From: an uncultured bacterium
GTDB taxonomy: Bacteria; Spirochaetota; Spirochaetia; Sphaerochaetales; Sphaerochaetaceae
Assembly: GCA_905215015.1 (NCBI GenBank)
Contig: CAJMOS010000037.1
Coordinates: 1-23,207 of the forward strand
Reading direction: 5' to 3'
Length of the DNA: 23,207 nucleotides
Positions 6,265 to 13,795 of this stretch are shown here, piece after piece. The stretch's first letter is position 1. Every line of letters begins with the position of its first letter. The translations under genes and the position numbers were made by a program. Under the pieces are notes generated by a model that saw nothing but the letters and a program-made list of their open reading frames with translations, did not search any database and was not told the origin of the DNA.

Positions 6265-6722
6265 GACGCAGATGCAAGACGCCGGGTTGCCCCAACCTGC
6301 ACACCAACCGTTCCGGGTTCTGCACTGAGTGCGAACGCAAGCATCATGCACAGCATGTAGCCAGGGCAATCGCTACTGCCGGAACCCGGCTTGAGATTCC
6401 GTCATCACACCGTGGCAGCGCATGGGACAGAGGCTACGGGTCGAGGGATTGGCGCGAGTTCGCCAAGGGTTTCCTCAAGCGGCATCCAACCTGCGCGATA
6501 TGCGGTGCTCCCGCTACCGTCTGCGACCACAAGGACATGCCTGCTCAAGTCATGATGGACATGTATGGGAGGTTCTTGCTCGATGACCGGTACTATCAGC
6601 CATTGTGTGTGTCCTGCAATACGCGCAAGGCGAAGGAAGACCAGGCCAAGGTGGAGGAATACTTCAAGGGAAGGGCATTCATCGGCAGCGAAGGGCCTGT
6701 TGGCGGCGATCCTGTCGGCTGA
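6258..6722 (+). CDS. HNH endonuclease (packaging-associated)
   Basis: A 154-aa protein. Cysteines C6, C11, C22 and C25 make an N-terminal zinc finger (CKTPGCPNLH, FCTECERKHH). The HNH core is CAICG (79-83), CDHKDM (89-94) with the D90/H91 pair, and CVSCNTRK (117-124), where Asn stands in place of the final His, as in many phage members. HNH proteins encoded next to the terminase, as in HK97 gp74, are needed for efficient DNA cleavage during packaging. The position just before the candidate cos gap and the terminase genes fits this role rather than a free-standing homing enzyme. Confidence 0.9.
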   Translation: MLRRRCKTPGCPNLHTNRSGFCTECERKHHAQHVARAIATAGTRLEIPSSHRGSAWDRGYGSRDWREFAKGFLKRHPTCAICGAPATVCDHKDMPAQVMMDMYGRFLLDDRYYQPLCVSCNTRKAKEDQAKVEEYFKGRAFIGSEGPVGGDPVG

Positions 6723-6814
6723 CCCCGGGGGGAGGGGTCAAAATAGATCGCCCGGGAGGTCGACCCCGCGTGTTGGGCTTTCCCCACACACGGGAAATTC
6801 CATAGGGGGTGTAT
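6721..6814. other. Candidate cos / packaging initiation region
   Basis: This roughly 92-base gap between HNH and the zinc-ribbon/terminase genes is one of very few non-coding gaps in the window. It holds three GACCCC hexamers: direct copies at 6721-6726 and 6762-6767 and an inverted copy at 6734-6739, so 6721-6739 can form a G/C hairpin. It also holds palindromes CCCCGGGG (6723-6730), CCCGGG (6751-6756) and GGTCGACC (6758-6765). Phages with an HNH gene beside the terminase commonly have cos here. The exact nick positions cannot be read from sequence. Confidence 0.45.
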
Positions 6815-7048
6815 ATGGACAAGAAGAAAGCCAAGGCAGAGGTGATGGCGAGACGTGAGAAGCACTATGTGTATGAGAACGACATCATCGCGTGCCCGAC
6901 CTGCCTCTCGCGATTCAAGGCCCGGCTGCTCTCGCCAGCGAAGGGCGCGGTGATCGAGTGTCCCGTATGCGGCATGGGCGTGAGGGTGGGGGACCGCAAC
7001 AGGGTCGTGATGTCAGTGGAGGCTACCGACGATGTCGAAGAGGACTAG
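6815..7048 (+). CDS. Zinc-ribbon protein between the candidate cos region and terminase
   Basis: A 77-aa protein; AGGGGGT at 6804-6810 precedes ATG 6815, and a GTG two codons earlier is less well placed. A lysine-rich helical start (MDKKKAKAEVMARREKH) leads to CPTC (27-30) and CPVC (49-52), a classic four-cysteine zinc ribbon with an 18-residue loop, then a short strand-rich acidic tail. It overlaps the small terminase gene by 17 bases. A DNA-binding accessory role in packaging or late transcription is plausible from position and fold but not shown. Confidence 0.7.
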   Translation: MDKKKAKAEVMARREKHYVYENDIIACPTCLSRFKARLLSPAKGAVIECPVCGMGVRVGDRNRVVMSVEATDDVEED

Positions 7049-7421
7049 CGAGATCGTGCGCAATCTTCGTCGGCGCACACCGATCAGCGACAAGACGTCC
7101 GTGCCGGAGGCCCCCCAGTGGCTTGGGGCTGAGGGGAGGGATTGCTGGGCACGCACCATGCTCACGCTCATGAAGGACGGCAACGTGCAGGACATAGACC
7201 TGAACGCCATCATGATCGCATGCGCCACATGGGAGCGCTGGCGGGAGTACAACGACAGCGGGAAGGACACCAAGGCCGCGAACATGGCCAAGCTCTACAT
7301 CCAGATCATGAGCGCCTTCGGGATGACACCCAAGGCACGGCTCAAGATCGTGCCCCACAAGAAGGACGGCCTTGGAGCGGACAACCAGTTGCTCGAGGAC
7401 TTCAACCTGGAGGACGAATGA
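7032..7421 (+). CDS. terS: Terminase small subunit (P27-like)
   Basis: A 129-aa protein. Text such as PEAPQWLGAEGRDCWARTMLTL (7-30 region onward), a run of helices with AIMIACATWERWREYN, and a C-terminal MSAFGMTPKARLKI segment is the pattern of P27-type small terminases. The small subunit recognises the packaging site and regulates the large subunit. It overlaps the zinc-ribbon gene upstream and the large subunit downstream by ATGA, so all three are coupled. Length is normal for the family. Assignment rests on family pattern plus position. Confidence 0.85.
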   Translation: MSKRTSEIVRNLRRRTPISDKTSVPEAPQWLGAEGRDCWARTMLTLMKDGNVQDIDLNAIMIACATWERWREYNDSGKDTKAANMAKLYIQIMSAFGMTPKARLKIVPHKKDGLGADNQLLEDFNLEDE

Positions 7422-9154
7422 GGGAGTTCGCCGGGCCTGCTGCCCGGAAACTCGAGCAGTATTTCGTCGCGAAGTACAATGCATACATCACATCGGCATC
7501 GACCCGCAGGCGCACTGCTGGCATGCACGAGCAGGAGATGATCCAGCGTCAGGCAGACGACCTGCAGCGTGCGCGGTCTGCGGATTGGCCGTGGAGGTGG
7601 GACTGGGGCAAGGCGTGCGCTCCTCTGGTCTGGATGGCCGCGAACCTCCGGTTCCCGGATGGGAAGAAGATGGGCAGGCCCCTCAAACTCGAGCCTTGGC
7701 AGATCTTCATCGTCATGGTCATGTTCGGCTGGGTAAACGGGAAGACCGGGGTGCGGCGCTACATGGACGCCTACATCGAGATCCCGCGCAAGAACGGCAA
7801 GTCGACTCTCGGTGGAGCATTGATCGACTACATGGCCTTCAGCGCAGCCGAGGGCAAGGGGTCTCCATGCTACATCGGGGCGACCTCGCTCGAACAGGCA
7901 GGGGACACGTTCCGCAGGGCTTCAGGCTGCCTTGAGCTGGCCAGACACGAAGGACTCAAGTCCGCCGACTCGAAGAACTTCAAGGAGATCAGGTATGGCC
8001 GCCAGAGGATCACCGCCATCAGCGCGGCGCCGAAGGACGGGAAACTCAGCCACTGCTTCCTCTGCGACGAGTACCACCAGCATGTCTCGAACGACCTGCT
8101 CAACTCCATCGTATCCGGATCGGTATCCGACCCCGAGTCCCTCACGATCAGGATCACTACTGCGGGGACCAACCTTCAGGGTGTGTGCAAGCAGGAGCAC
8201 GACAAGTGCGTGCGGATCCTTCAGGGGGTGGTACGGACCGACCGCTATTTCGTGGCCATATACAGTCCCGATCCGGGCGACCCGGTCGACAGCGAGACCA
8301 CATGGGAGAAGGCGAACCCGAACTGGGGGGTCAGCGTCGATGTGGATACATTCCGCGCGCGTTGGGACTACGTGCATGACAGCGAGGCGGACCTTGTCGA
8401 CTTCAAGACCAAGAACCTCAACATGTGGGTGAACAGCAACTCCAGATGGGCGAACATGCCGGTCTGGAGGGGGAAGTGCTGCCGCCAGGTCGACCTGCCA
8501 TCATTGGAGGGCAGGTGGTGTTGCGCAGGGCTTGACCTGTCCGGCAACAGCGACTTCACCGCGTTCTCCCTTGATTTTCCCGAGGAGAGGAAAGACGGCA
8601 TCGTCCATACGCAGGTGCACATGTTCTGGGTCCCGGAGAACCGTGTGGTGCCGTTGGAGCGACAGCTCAAGGTGCCGTTGAGGCAGTGGATCAGGGACGG
8701 GCTGGTGCGCGCGACGCCAGGCGATGTCGTGGACTACCGGCAGGTTGCGGACTATATCGAGGAGTGTCACGAACGGTACGATCTCCAGCTCATCGCGTGC
8801 GACAAGTGGAAGATCGACAACCTTGAGCGCAACATGCCCGAGTGGTTCCAGCAGGTCGCGATCGTCTTCAGCCAGGGCATGATGAGCATGAGCCCTGCGA
8901 TCAAGGAGTTCGAGCGGTGCTACCTTTCCGGGGACATCGTCAACGACAACGAGGTAGAGAGCTGGATGATGAGCTGTGCGGACAGCAAGCAGGACGAGCA
9001 TGGCAACGTCAAGCTGGTCAAACCTTCCCTTGGGCGGAGTGCCTCACGCATCGACGGCGTCATCACCGCAATCATGGCTTTCGACACGAGCACGACGCAT
9101 TACAAGACAGGACTATCCATGGACGACATCGAGAACGCCATCTGTTTCATCTGA
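7418..9154 (+). CDS. terL: Terminase large subunit
   Basis: A 578-aa protein; ATG 7418 overlaps the small subunit stop, and the much longer open frame upstream lies inside that gene. The ATPase domain has the terminase-type Walker A IPRKNGKST (122-130), Walker B CFLCDE (213-218) and a coupling motif TTAG (247-250). The nuclease half begins at AGLDLSGNSDFTAF (D373) and continues with IACDKW (D462) and SRIDGVITA (D546), giving the three acidic residues expected of the RNase H-like nuclease. It cuts concatemers and pumps DNA into the prohead through the portal encoded downstream. Length is ordinary for this group; all key motifs are present. Confidence 0.93.
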   Translation: MREFAGPAARKLEQYFVAKYNAYITSASTRRRTAGMHEQEMIQRQADDLQRARSADWPWRWDWGKACAPLVWMAANLRFPDGKKMGRPLKLEPWQIFIVMVMFGWVNGKTGVRRYMDAYIEIPRKNGKSTLGGALIDYMAFSAAEGKGSPCYIGATSLEQAGDTFRRASGCLELARHEGLKSADSKNFKEIRYGRQRITAISAAPKDGKLSHCFLCDEYHQHVSNDLLNSIVSGSVSDPESLTIRITTAGTNLQGVCKQEHDKCVRILQGVVRTDRYFVAIYSPDPGDPVDSETTWEKANPNWGVSVDVDTFRARWDYVHDSEADLVDFKTKNLNMWVNSNSRWANMPVWRGKCCRQVDLPSLEGRWCCAGLDLSGNSDFTAFSLDFPEERKDGIVHTQVHMFWVPENRVVPLERQLKVPLRQWIRDGLVRATPGDVVDYRQVADYIEECHERYDLQLIACDKWKIDNLERNMPEWFQQVAIVFSQGMMSMSPAIKEFERCYLSGDIVNDNEVESWMMSCADSKQDEHGNVKLVKPSLGRSASRIDGVITAIMAFDTSTTHYKTGLSMDDIENAICFI

Positions 9155-9216
9155 AAGGTGTAGAGGTTCCGCACGCGCTCCTGCAAGTTGTGATATAGGG
9201 AATGCAGAGGTGGAGG

Positions 9217-11190
9217 ATGGGATTGTTCTCGAGATTCAGAAGACAGCAACGGCATGAGGCTGCGCAGTCGTCAGGGATTGCGGTCGCGGATGGCGGGATG
9301 CTGTCTTTGCTCGCTCCTGCAATCGGTACCAAGGCGCTGGAGAACTCCGCGTTCTGGGACTGCGTGAGGCAGCTGTGCATGACCTACGCGACGATCCCGC
9401 TGCATCTCTACCAGCCGGAGGGAAAGGGCTGGAACAAGGTGTGGGACGCTCCCGCCGCCAGGTTGATGGAACATCCCAACTACTACATGACCGGCTATGC
9501 GTGGCGCTGGTGCATGGGCGTCAACTTCGAGCTGTACGGCGTGGCGTTCGCAATCATCGAGCGTGACCAGCGAGGCAAGGCGACCTCGCTCTGGCCGGTC
9601 TCTCCGCGTGACGTCTCCAGGGTCCCTCTGATGGACGGGAGCTACGGCTACCTGTACGGTCCTACCGGCAAGGTGCTCGGCGAGGACGAGATGCTCAAGG
9701 TGGACCACATGCCGGTCGGATTCCGGGACTATCTCTCACCGCTTGCCTATGCGGTGAAGGATGTGGAGATCGCCACAGCCAACAAGGATCTTCAGAGGAG
9801 CTTCTTCGAGAAGGGTACGAACCTTGGGGGCCTGGTCTCGGTCCCTGCCGGAACGAAGCAGGAAGTGAAGGACGCGATCGCCTACAAGATCGCCAGCAAA
9901 TACTCTGGCGGCCAGAACGCATACAAGACCCTTGTGCTTGACGACAACATGAAATACGAGCCGTTCCGCTTCACCGACGGCGACAGCAAGAGCCTCATCG
10001 AGGCGCAGGACTGGTCGGTCAAGGAAGTGGCACGACGTTTCGGAGTCCCCGCCAGCTGGATCGGGGACACCTCGAACGCAACCGTAGGGAACAGCGAGCA
10101 ACAGGGCATGTTCCTGGTGCAATACTCGCTGCAACCACGCATGATCGCCTGGGAGACCGCGCTGAAAAAGATCTGCGACAATCCGAGGCAATACTGGAAG
10201 TTCAACCTCGCCGCGCTCATGAGGGGCGACCATGCCGCCAGGAGCGCCTACTACCACAACGGCATCATGGACGGCTACCTCTCGATCAACGAGGTGAGGG
10301 AGCTGGAGGACATGCCGCCAATCGAGGACGGCGACGGGCACTACTTCCCGCTCAACTACACGACGCTGGACAAGGTGGGACAGTCCACGATGGCGGACCC
10401 GTTCGGCTCGTTCGGCGCAAGCGTCGTGAGGCGGCCTGCAAACCTAGAGGAGAAGGTCCTGCTCGAGAAGCGGTTCGGAGATGCGGTGCGCAGCGTGACA
10501 CGTTCCGACAGGTCACAGGTCGAGCGGATCATCCGGCAGCAGGTGAAGGCTGAGCTGGAGTATCTTCACGGCAACATCGCGCTCGCACCCGACGAACTGG
10601 CTGACGGATTCAAGACCTGGTGCGGGGAGCATGCAGGCGACTGGGGGGAGAAGTATGTCCCGGTCTACCAGGACATCATGGCCCGGCTCTATCCCGTCGT
10701 CCGGAAGATGGTGACCGCCCTTGGCGTCGGTACTGGAGAAGCGGACAAGGACAGCATGGAGGCGTTCGCCGCCAAGTGCGCGATGGACATGGCGGCGAGG
10801 CACTTCTCAAGCCGTGCCTCCGAGGTACGCAAGGCGATGGCCGCGTCATCTGACGATGACAAGGAAGACGCAATCGACGGGCTTGACGACCATTGGACGC
10901 AGGACGTTCCTGCGACCGAGGGGCAGAACGAGAGCCATCGTGCGGGACAGGCGTTCAACGTCTACCTGTATGCCGCCCTTGGCGTGCAGTACATGCACGT
11001 GCAGGCGGCCGCGGACGCATGCGCGTTCTGCGGACAGATTGATGGCAGGGTCGTGGCGGTAGACGGGGCCGTGATCAAGAAGGGTACAGACCTGGAGGAT
11101 CCGGAGGGCAACGTGATGCACATCCACCGAAACCTCAAGCATCCGCCATGGCACAGCGGATGCAACTGCATAGTCGTGCCGGGAAAGTGA
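9217..11190 (+). CDS. Portal protein fused to a MuF-like head morphogenesis domain
   Basis: A 657-aa protein. ATG 9217 is chosen because GAGG lies six bases before it and MGLFSRF is a typical HK97-type portal start; ATG 9202 is less likely. Residues 1-395 are portal: FWDCVRQLCMTYATIPLHLY, ELYGVAFAI, then VKEVARRFGVPASWIG and SINEVRELEDMPP. Residues 405-655 look like an SPP1 gp7/MuF-type domain, ending with ACAFCGQIDGRVV (601-613) and HPPWHSGCNC (642-651). The portal forms the 12-fold DNA channel; MuF-type proteins sit inside the head. Separate genes are usual and the fusion puts both in one chain. No in-frame internal ribosome site was seen. Confidence 0.88.
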   Translation: MGLFSRFRRQQRHEAAQSSGIAVADGGMLSLLAPAIGTKALENSAFWDCVRQLCMTYATIPLHLYQPEGKGWNKVWDAPAARLMEHPNYYMTGYAWRWCMGVNFELYGVAFAIIERDQRGKATSLWPVSPRDVSRVPLMDGSYGYLYGPTGKVLGEDEMLKVDHMPVGFRDYLSPLAYAVKDVEIATANKDLQRSFFEKGTNLGGLVSVPAGTKQEVKDAIAYKIASKYSGGQNAYKTLVLDDNMKYEPFRFTDGDSKSLIEAQDWSVKEVARRFGVPASWIGDTSNATVGNSEQQGMFLVQYSLQPRMIAWETALKKICDNPRQYWKFNLAALMRGDHAARSAYYHNGIMDGYLSINEVRELEDMPPIEDGDGHYFPLNYTTLDKVGQSTMADPFGSFGASVVRRPANLEEKVLLEKRFGDAVRSVTRSDRSQVERIIRQQVKAELEYLHGNIALAPDELADGFKTWCGEHAGDWGEKYVPVYQDIMARLYPVVRKMVTALGVGTGEADKDSMEAFAAKCAMDMAARHFSSRASEVRKAMAASSDDDKEDAIDGLDDHWTQDVPATEGQNESHRAGQAFNVYLYAALGVQYMHVQAAADACAFCGQIDGRVVAVDGAVIKKGTDLEDPEGNVMHIHRNLKHPPWHSGCNCIVVPGK

Positions 11191-11197
11191 GGAGGAT

Positions 11198-12808
11198 ATG
11201 GGCAAGACGAAGGCTAGGCTGGTTGACAGCATCATGGTGAGGCCGGAAGAGATCCTGCCGGTCAGTCTTACAGAGGAGGACCAGAAGAGCGGATATGCCG
11301 CGCACTGGAGGGCTCCCGTGTGGAGGCTTGACCAGAGGAACCTCAACGGAAGGACGTATACGACCACGCTTGCGAAGAGGATTGTTGCGGCGAACATCGC
11401 GACCGGGGTGTGCGACGGCCACACGCCGGATCCGGAGAAGGAATACGGCAACTATGTGGCGGTTGCCAAGAATCCCTCAATCGAGAACGGGCTGATGTAC
11501 GTGGACATCTACATCCTTGACGATGACTATGCCAGCAGGCTTGACAAGATCCGCACGCTTGGCGTGCCCATCGGGGTAAGCTCATGCGGCTGGGGAGAGA
11601 CGGACGAGTATGGCGTCGTCGACACGGACAGCTACGAGATCGAGCGGTACCTGGACTTCGTGCAGCATCCAGCTGCGGAGGTATATGCGGAGCCGCAGAA
11701 GGAATCTGAGAAAGACGGAGCCGGGCCTGCGGAGGCGGCTTCAGAAAACAAAGACGTTCATGAGGAGGAACAAATGGGCGAGCAGAAAGGGATGGCCGCT
11801 GAAGAGATGCAGGCCATGAAGAAAGAGATGGAGGAGATGAAGGCGTTCATCGAGGCACAAAAAGCCGCAGCCATCAAGGACAAGGAGATTATTGATAAAG
11901 GGACTCCGGCAGTCCACACGAATGACGAGTCGAAGGCGTTCGTGAACAGGGTGATCGAGGCGGTAAGCGTCGGCACCTCGTTCGCAGGCACCGTCCCGAC
12001 CGAGATCGCAAGCGAGATCGTGCGCAAGCGTGACCTGCTTGCCGTAATCCGTGGGTTGTCGACCGTGCACCAGGCAAGCGGCGACTACAAGATCACGGTA
12101 GAGGGACAGGGCGTCACGGTGGCATATACCGCAGAAGGAGCCGCCATCGCCGACTCCACACCGGACGTGAGCGTGCTGACGCTTTCCTCCTACAAGATCG
12201 CCGCGCTGGTCAAGGCCAGCAAGGAGGTGCTCCAGGATCCTGCCGTGAACGTGCAGGCATACATCACCGACATGATCGCAAAGGGCATCAGCGATTTTGA
12301 GGAGAACGAGTTCCTCAACGGCACCGGCTCGACCAACCAGCACATCACCGGCATCCTGACCACGATGTCCCTTGTCGCGAACAAGGGGCAGGTGATCACT
12401 GCGGCAAGCGCGTCCGCCCTGACGTGGGCGGATGTCGCGAAGATCGATGCGGTGCTCGGAGCCTATGCGCCGAACGCCACGCTGGTGATGGGCGCGGAGA
12501 CAGCCAACGCGATCCGCCTCCTGCAGGATGGCGGCGGGCACTACATCTTCCCGCAGAACGAGAGCCTGTCGAATGTGCTTGGGCATCCGGTGCGTATCAG
12601 CAAATACATGCCAAAGATCGCGACGGGGGCAAGCGTGATCGTGGCTGGAGACTTCAGCTACTACCACATCGCGGACCGCGCTGGCATGGACCTGCAGGTC
12701 CTCACCGAGCTGTATGCGGCAAACGACCAGGTCGGCCTCAAGGCGACGGAACGGCTCGATGCGGCATGTGCGCTTCCCGAGGCGTTCTGCGTCGTGAAGA
12801 TGGGTTGA
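11198..12808 (+). CDS. Prohead protease-scaffold-major capsid protein fusion
   Basis: A 536-aa protein with GAGGA before ATG 11198. Residues 38-165 resemble T4 gp21-type prohead proteases: NLNGRTY (49-55), DGHTPDP with H75, ILDDDYASRLDKI, then GVPIGVSSCG with S128/S129 and DFVQHP (153-158). His and Ser fit a serine protease. Residues 166-240 are charged and helical (EEMQAMKKEMEEMKAFIEAQ), like the delta scaffold of HK97 gp5. Residues 245-536 are an HK97-fold major capsid protein (FAGTVPTEIASEIV, SSYKIAALVKASKEVL, AYITDMIAKGISDFEENEFL, near-C-terminal YAANDQVGLKATERLDA). The protease would cut scaffold from shell after assembly. An internal ribosome site at M193 probably yields capsid protein alone. 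Confidence 0.85.
   Translation: MGKTKARLVDSIMVRPEEILPVSLTEEDQKSGYAAHWRAPVWRLDQRNLNGRTYTTTLAKRIVAANIATGVCDGHTPDPEKEYGNYVAVAKNPSIENGLMYVDIYILDDDYASRLDKIRTLGVPIGVSSCGWGETDEYGVVDTDSYEIERYLDFVQHPAAEVYAEPQKESEKDGAGPAEAASENKDVHEEEQMGEQKGMAAEEMQAMKKEMEEMKAFIEAQKAAAIKDKEIIDKGTPAVHTNDESKAFVNRVIEAVSVGTSFAGTVPTEIASEIVRKRDLLAVIRGLSTVHQASGDYKITVEGQGVTVAYTAEGAAIADSTPDVSVLTLSSYKIAALVKASKEVLQDPAVNVQAYITDMIAKGISDFEENEFLNGTGSTNQHITGILTTMSLVANKGQVITAASASALTWADVAKIDAVLGAYAPNATLVMGAETANAIRLLQDGGGHYIFPQNESLSNVLGHPVRISKYMPKIATGASVIVAGDFSYYHIADRAGMDLQVLTELYAANDQVGLKATERLDAACALPEAFCVVKMG
11763..11776 (+). promoter_or_regulatory. Internal ribosome binding site and start within the capsid fusion gene
   Basis: A perfect AGGAGG (11763-11768) sits five bases before an in-frame ATG (11774), exactly between the protease domain and the scaffold/capsid domains. 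Encoded residues are EEEQ then M193. Coding constraint (Glu-Glu) partly explains the purine run, but the spacing and the position at a domain boundary argue for a real re-initiation site. Confidence 0.6.
11774..12808 (+). CDS. Predicted short product: scaffold plus major capsid protein (internal start)
   Basis: Starting at the internal ATG gives a 344-aa protein with the delta-like coiled-coil region (about 1-48) and the entire HK97-fold shell domain, close to the size of an ordinary HK97-type capsid precursor. A capsid needs hundreds of shell copies but few protease copies, so an extra product without protease would solve the stoichiometry problem that a fusion creates. This is inferred from the Shine-Dalgarno and domain boundary; it is in the same frame as the full-length gene and would appear as a second, shorter translation product. 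Confidence 0.5.
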   Translation: MGEQKGMAAEEMQAMKKEMEEMKAFIEAQKAAAIKDKEIIDKGTPAVHTNDESKAFVNRVIEAVSVGTSFAGTVPTEIASEIVRKRDLLAVIRGLSTVHQASGDYKITVEGQGVTVAYTAEGAAIADSTPDVSVLTLSSYKIAALVKASKEVLQDPAVNVQAYITDMIAKGISDFEENEFLNGTGSTNQHITGILTTMSLVANKGQVITAASASALTWADVAKIDAVLGAYAPNATLVMGAETANAIRLLQDGGGHYIFPQNESLSNVLGHPVRISKYMPKIATGASVIVAGDFSYYHIADRAGMDLQVLTELYAANDQVGLKATERLDAACALPEAFCVVKMG

Positions 12809-12821
12809 GAGAGGTGGCGGG

Positions 12822-13400
12822 ATGGGCATCCTGGTTCCTGAAGACCTGAGGAAGACCTACGGCATGAACCTGCCAGCGAGCAACGATGCCGTCTGGCAGG
12901 ACTGCATCGACACCGCCGAGGAGCAGTGCCGCAGGATCATGGACATCGGAAGGGACTGGATGTCTTCCCGGTCAGTGTTTTTCGACGGTGACGAGGCTGA
13001 GGGCGGCCTGCTTCCGCTCGGACGCGCGCCCATCGTCTCGTGCACCGTCAGGATCGACGACGGCAGCCACACGTTCCCGTCCCTGCTTGTGGAGGGGTCG
13101 GGCTACCGTCTCGACCGTGAGGTGGGAGTAGTGGTGCTCTACGGCCATCACCACATCCATGACGGGCGGGACGCCGTGCGCTGCGACATCACCTACGGCT
13201 GGACGAAGGACGATATCCCGGAAGGAGTCAGGCGCGCCATCGCATGGACGGCGCTCTACATCTCGAAGCTGACGGCGAGCAACCAGATTGGCGTGACGCA
13301 GAGGACGAACGACGGAGGCACGGAATCCATAGAGCAGTCGATGGTGCCGAACGCGGTCTACAAGACGCTCGAGTATTACCGTACCGGGAGGGTGCGCTGA
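12822..13400 (+). CDS. Head-tail connector (gp6-like)
   Basis: A 192-aa protein preceded by GAGAGGTGGCGGG. The N-terminal helical segment (SNDAVWQDCIDTAEEQCRRIMDI), a central strand-rich insertion (APIVSCTVRIDDG, YRLDREVGVVVLYG) and the late helical stretch DIPEGVRRAIAWTALYISKLTA fit the HK97 gp6/SPP1 gp15 type connector that forms a ring under the portal. It follows the capsid gene, which is the conserved place for this protein. It is longer than minimal gp6 proteins because of the strand insertion (about 50-130). The stop overlaps the next start as TGATG. Confidence 0.7.
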   Translation: MGILVPEDLRKTYGMNLPASNDAVWQDCIDTAEEQCRRIMDIGRDWMSSRSVFFDGDEAEGGLLPLGRAPIVSCTVRIDDGSHTFPSLLVEGSGYRLDREVGVVVLYGHHHIHDGRDAVRCDITYGWTKDDIPEGVRRAIAWTALYISKLTASNQIGVTQRTNDGGTESIEQSMVPNAVYKTLEYYRTGRVR

Positions 13401-13795
13401 TGGGTGACAGCTTCATCGTAAAGATCAACAAGGACAGCTATGAGCGATGGCGCCGGTACGTCGCCAGCCATCTGCAGTACCGTGTCAACGGCGTGCTGGG
13501 AGAGGAGGGGGACGCGGCTGCGAAGTGGATCGCGGACACCTACCTGCACGGCAAGGCGATGAAGGAGGTCACCGGCGGGACCATAGCACACTTCGGAGTC
13601 AGGTGGAGCAAACGGTACAAGTCATACCTCCTGGCTCCCGGATACAAGGTGCCTGGCAACCAGAACTACCTTGCACGCTATGTCGGTACCAGGCACGAGT
13701 TCATCAAGCCGGGATTCAACGAGTACTTCAGGATGAACGACATCTCGAGGAAACTCGAGGACGCCATAGGCAAGGCGTTGGAGGAGCGGAAATGA
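13400..13795 (+). CDS. Head-tail joining protein, possibly HK97 gp10-like
   Basis: A 131-aa protein whose ATG overlaps the connector stop; the frame is open earlier but only inside the connector gene. It is rich in basic and aromatic residues, with a helical N-part (YERWRRYVASHLQYRV), a central strand region (IAHFGVRWSKRYKSYLLAPG) and an end (HEFIKPGFNEYF, then a helix ISRKLEDAIGKALEE) recalling the 'FxxPAF' plus helix ending of HK97 gp10-like neck proteins. The usual 'RTGxLRxSI' signature is absent, so the assignment leans on gene order between connector and tail terminator. Predicted role: part of the neck linking head and tail. Confidence 0.5.
   Translation: MGDSFIVKINKDSYERWRRYVASHLQYRVNGVLGEEGDAAAKWIADTYLHGKAMKEVTGGTIAHFGVRWSKRYKSYLLAPGYKVPGNQNYLARYVGTRHEFIKPGFNEYFRMNDISRKLEDAIGKALEERK

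Noticed and set aside
7142..7417. Extended N-terminus of the large terminase (670 codons in total)
   Set aside because: The extra 92 codons read as low-quality His/Arg/Gly-rich sequence inside the small terminase gene; ATG 7418 in ATGA overlap gives a normal-length protein.
9155..9216. Possible small RNA or promoter in the gap between large terminase and portal
   Set aside because: The 62-base gap shows no convincing -35/-10 pair, stable hairpin or terminator; only the portal ribosome site is supportable.
11741..12829. Antisense ORF of 362 codons opposite the capsid gene
   Set aside because: It is the mirror of a G+C-rich capsid gene with strong third-position bias; it is His/Arg/Leu rich without any motif or ribosome site.
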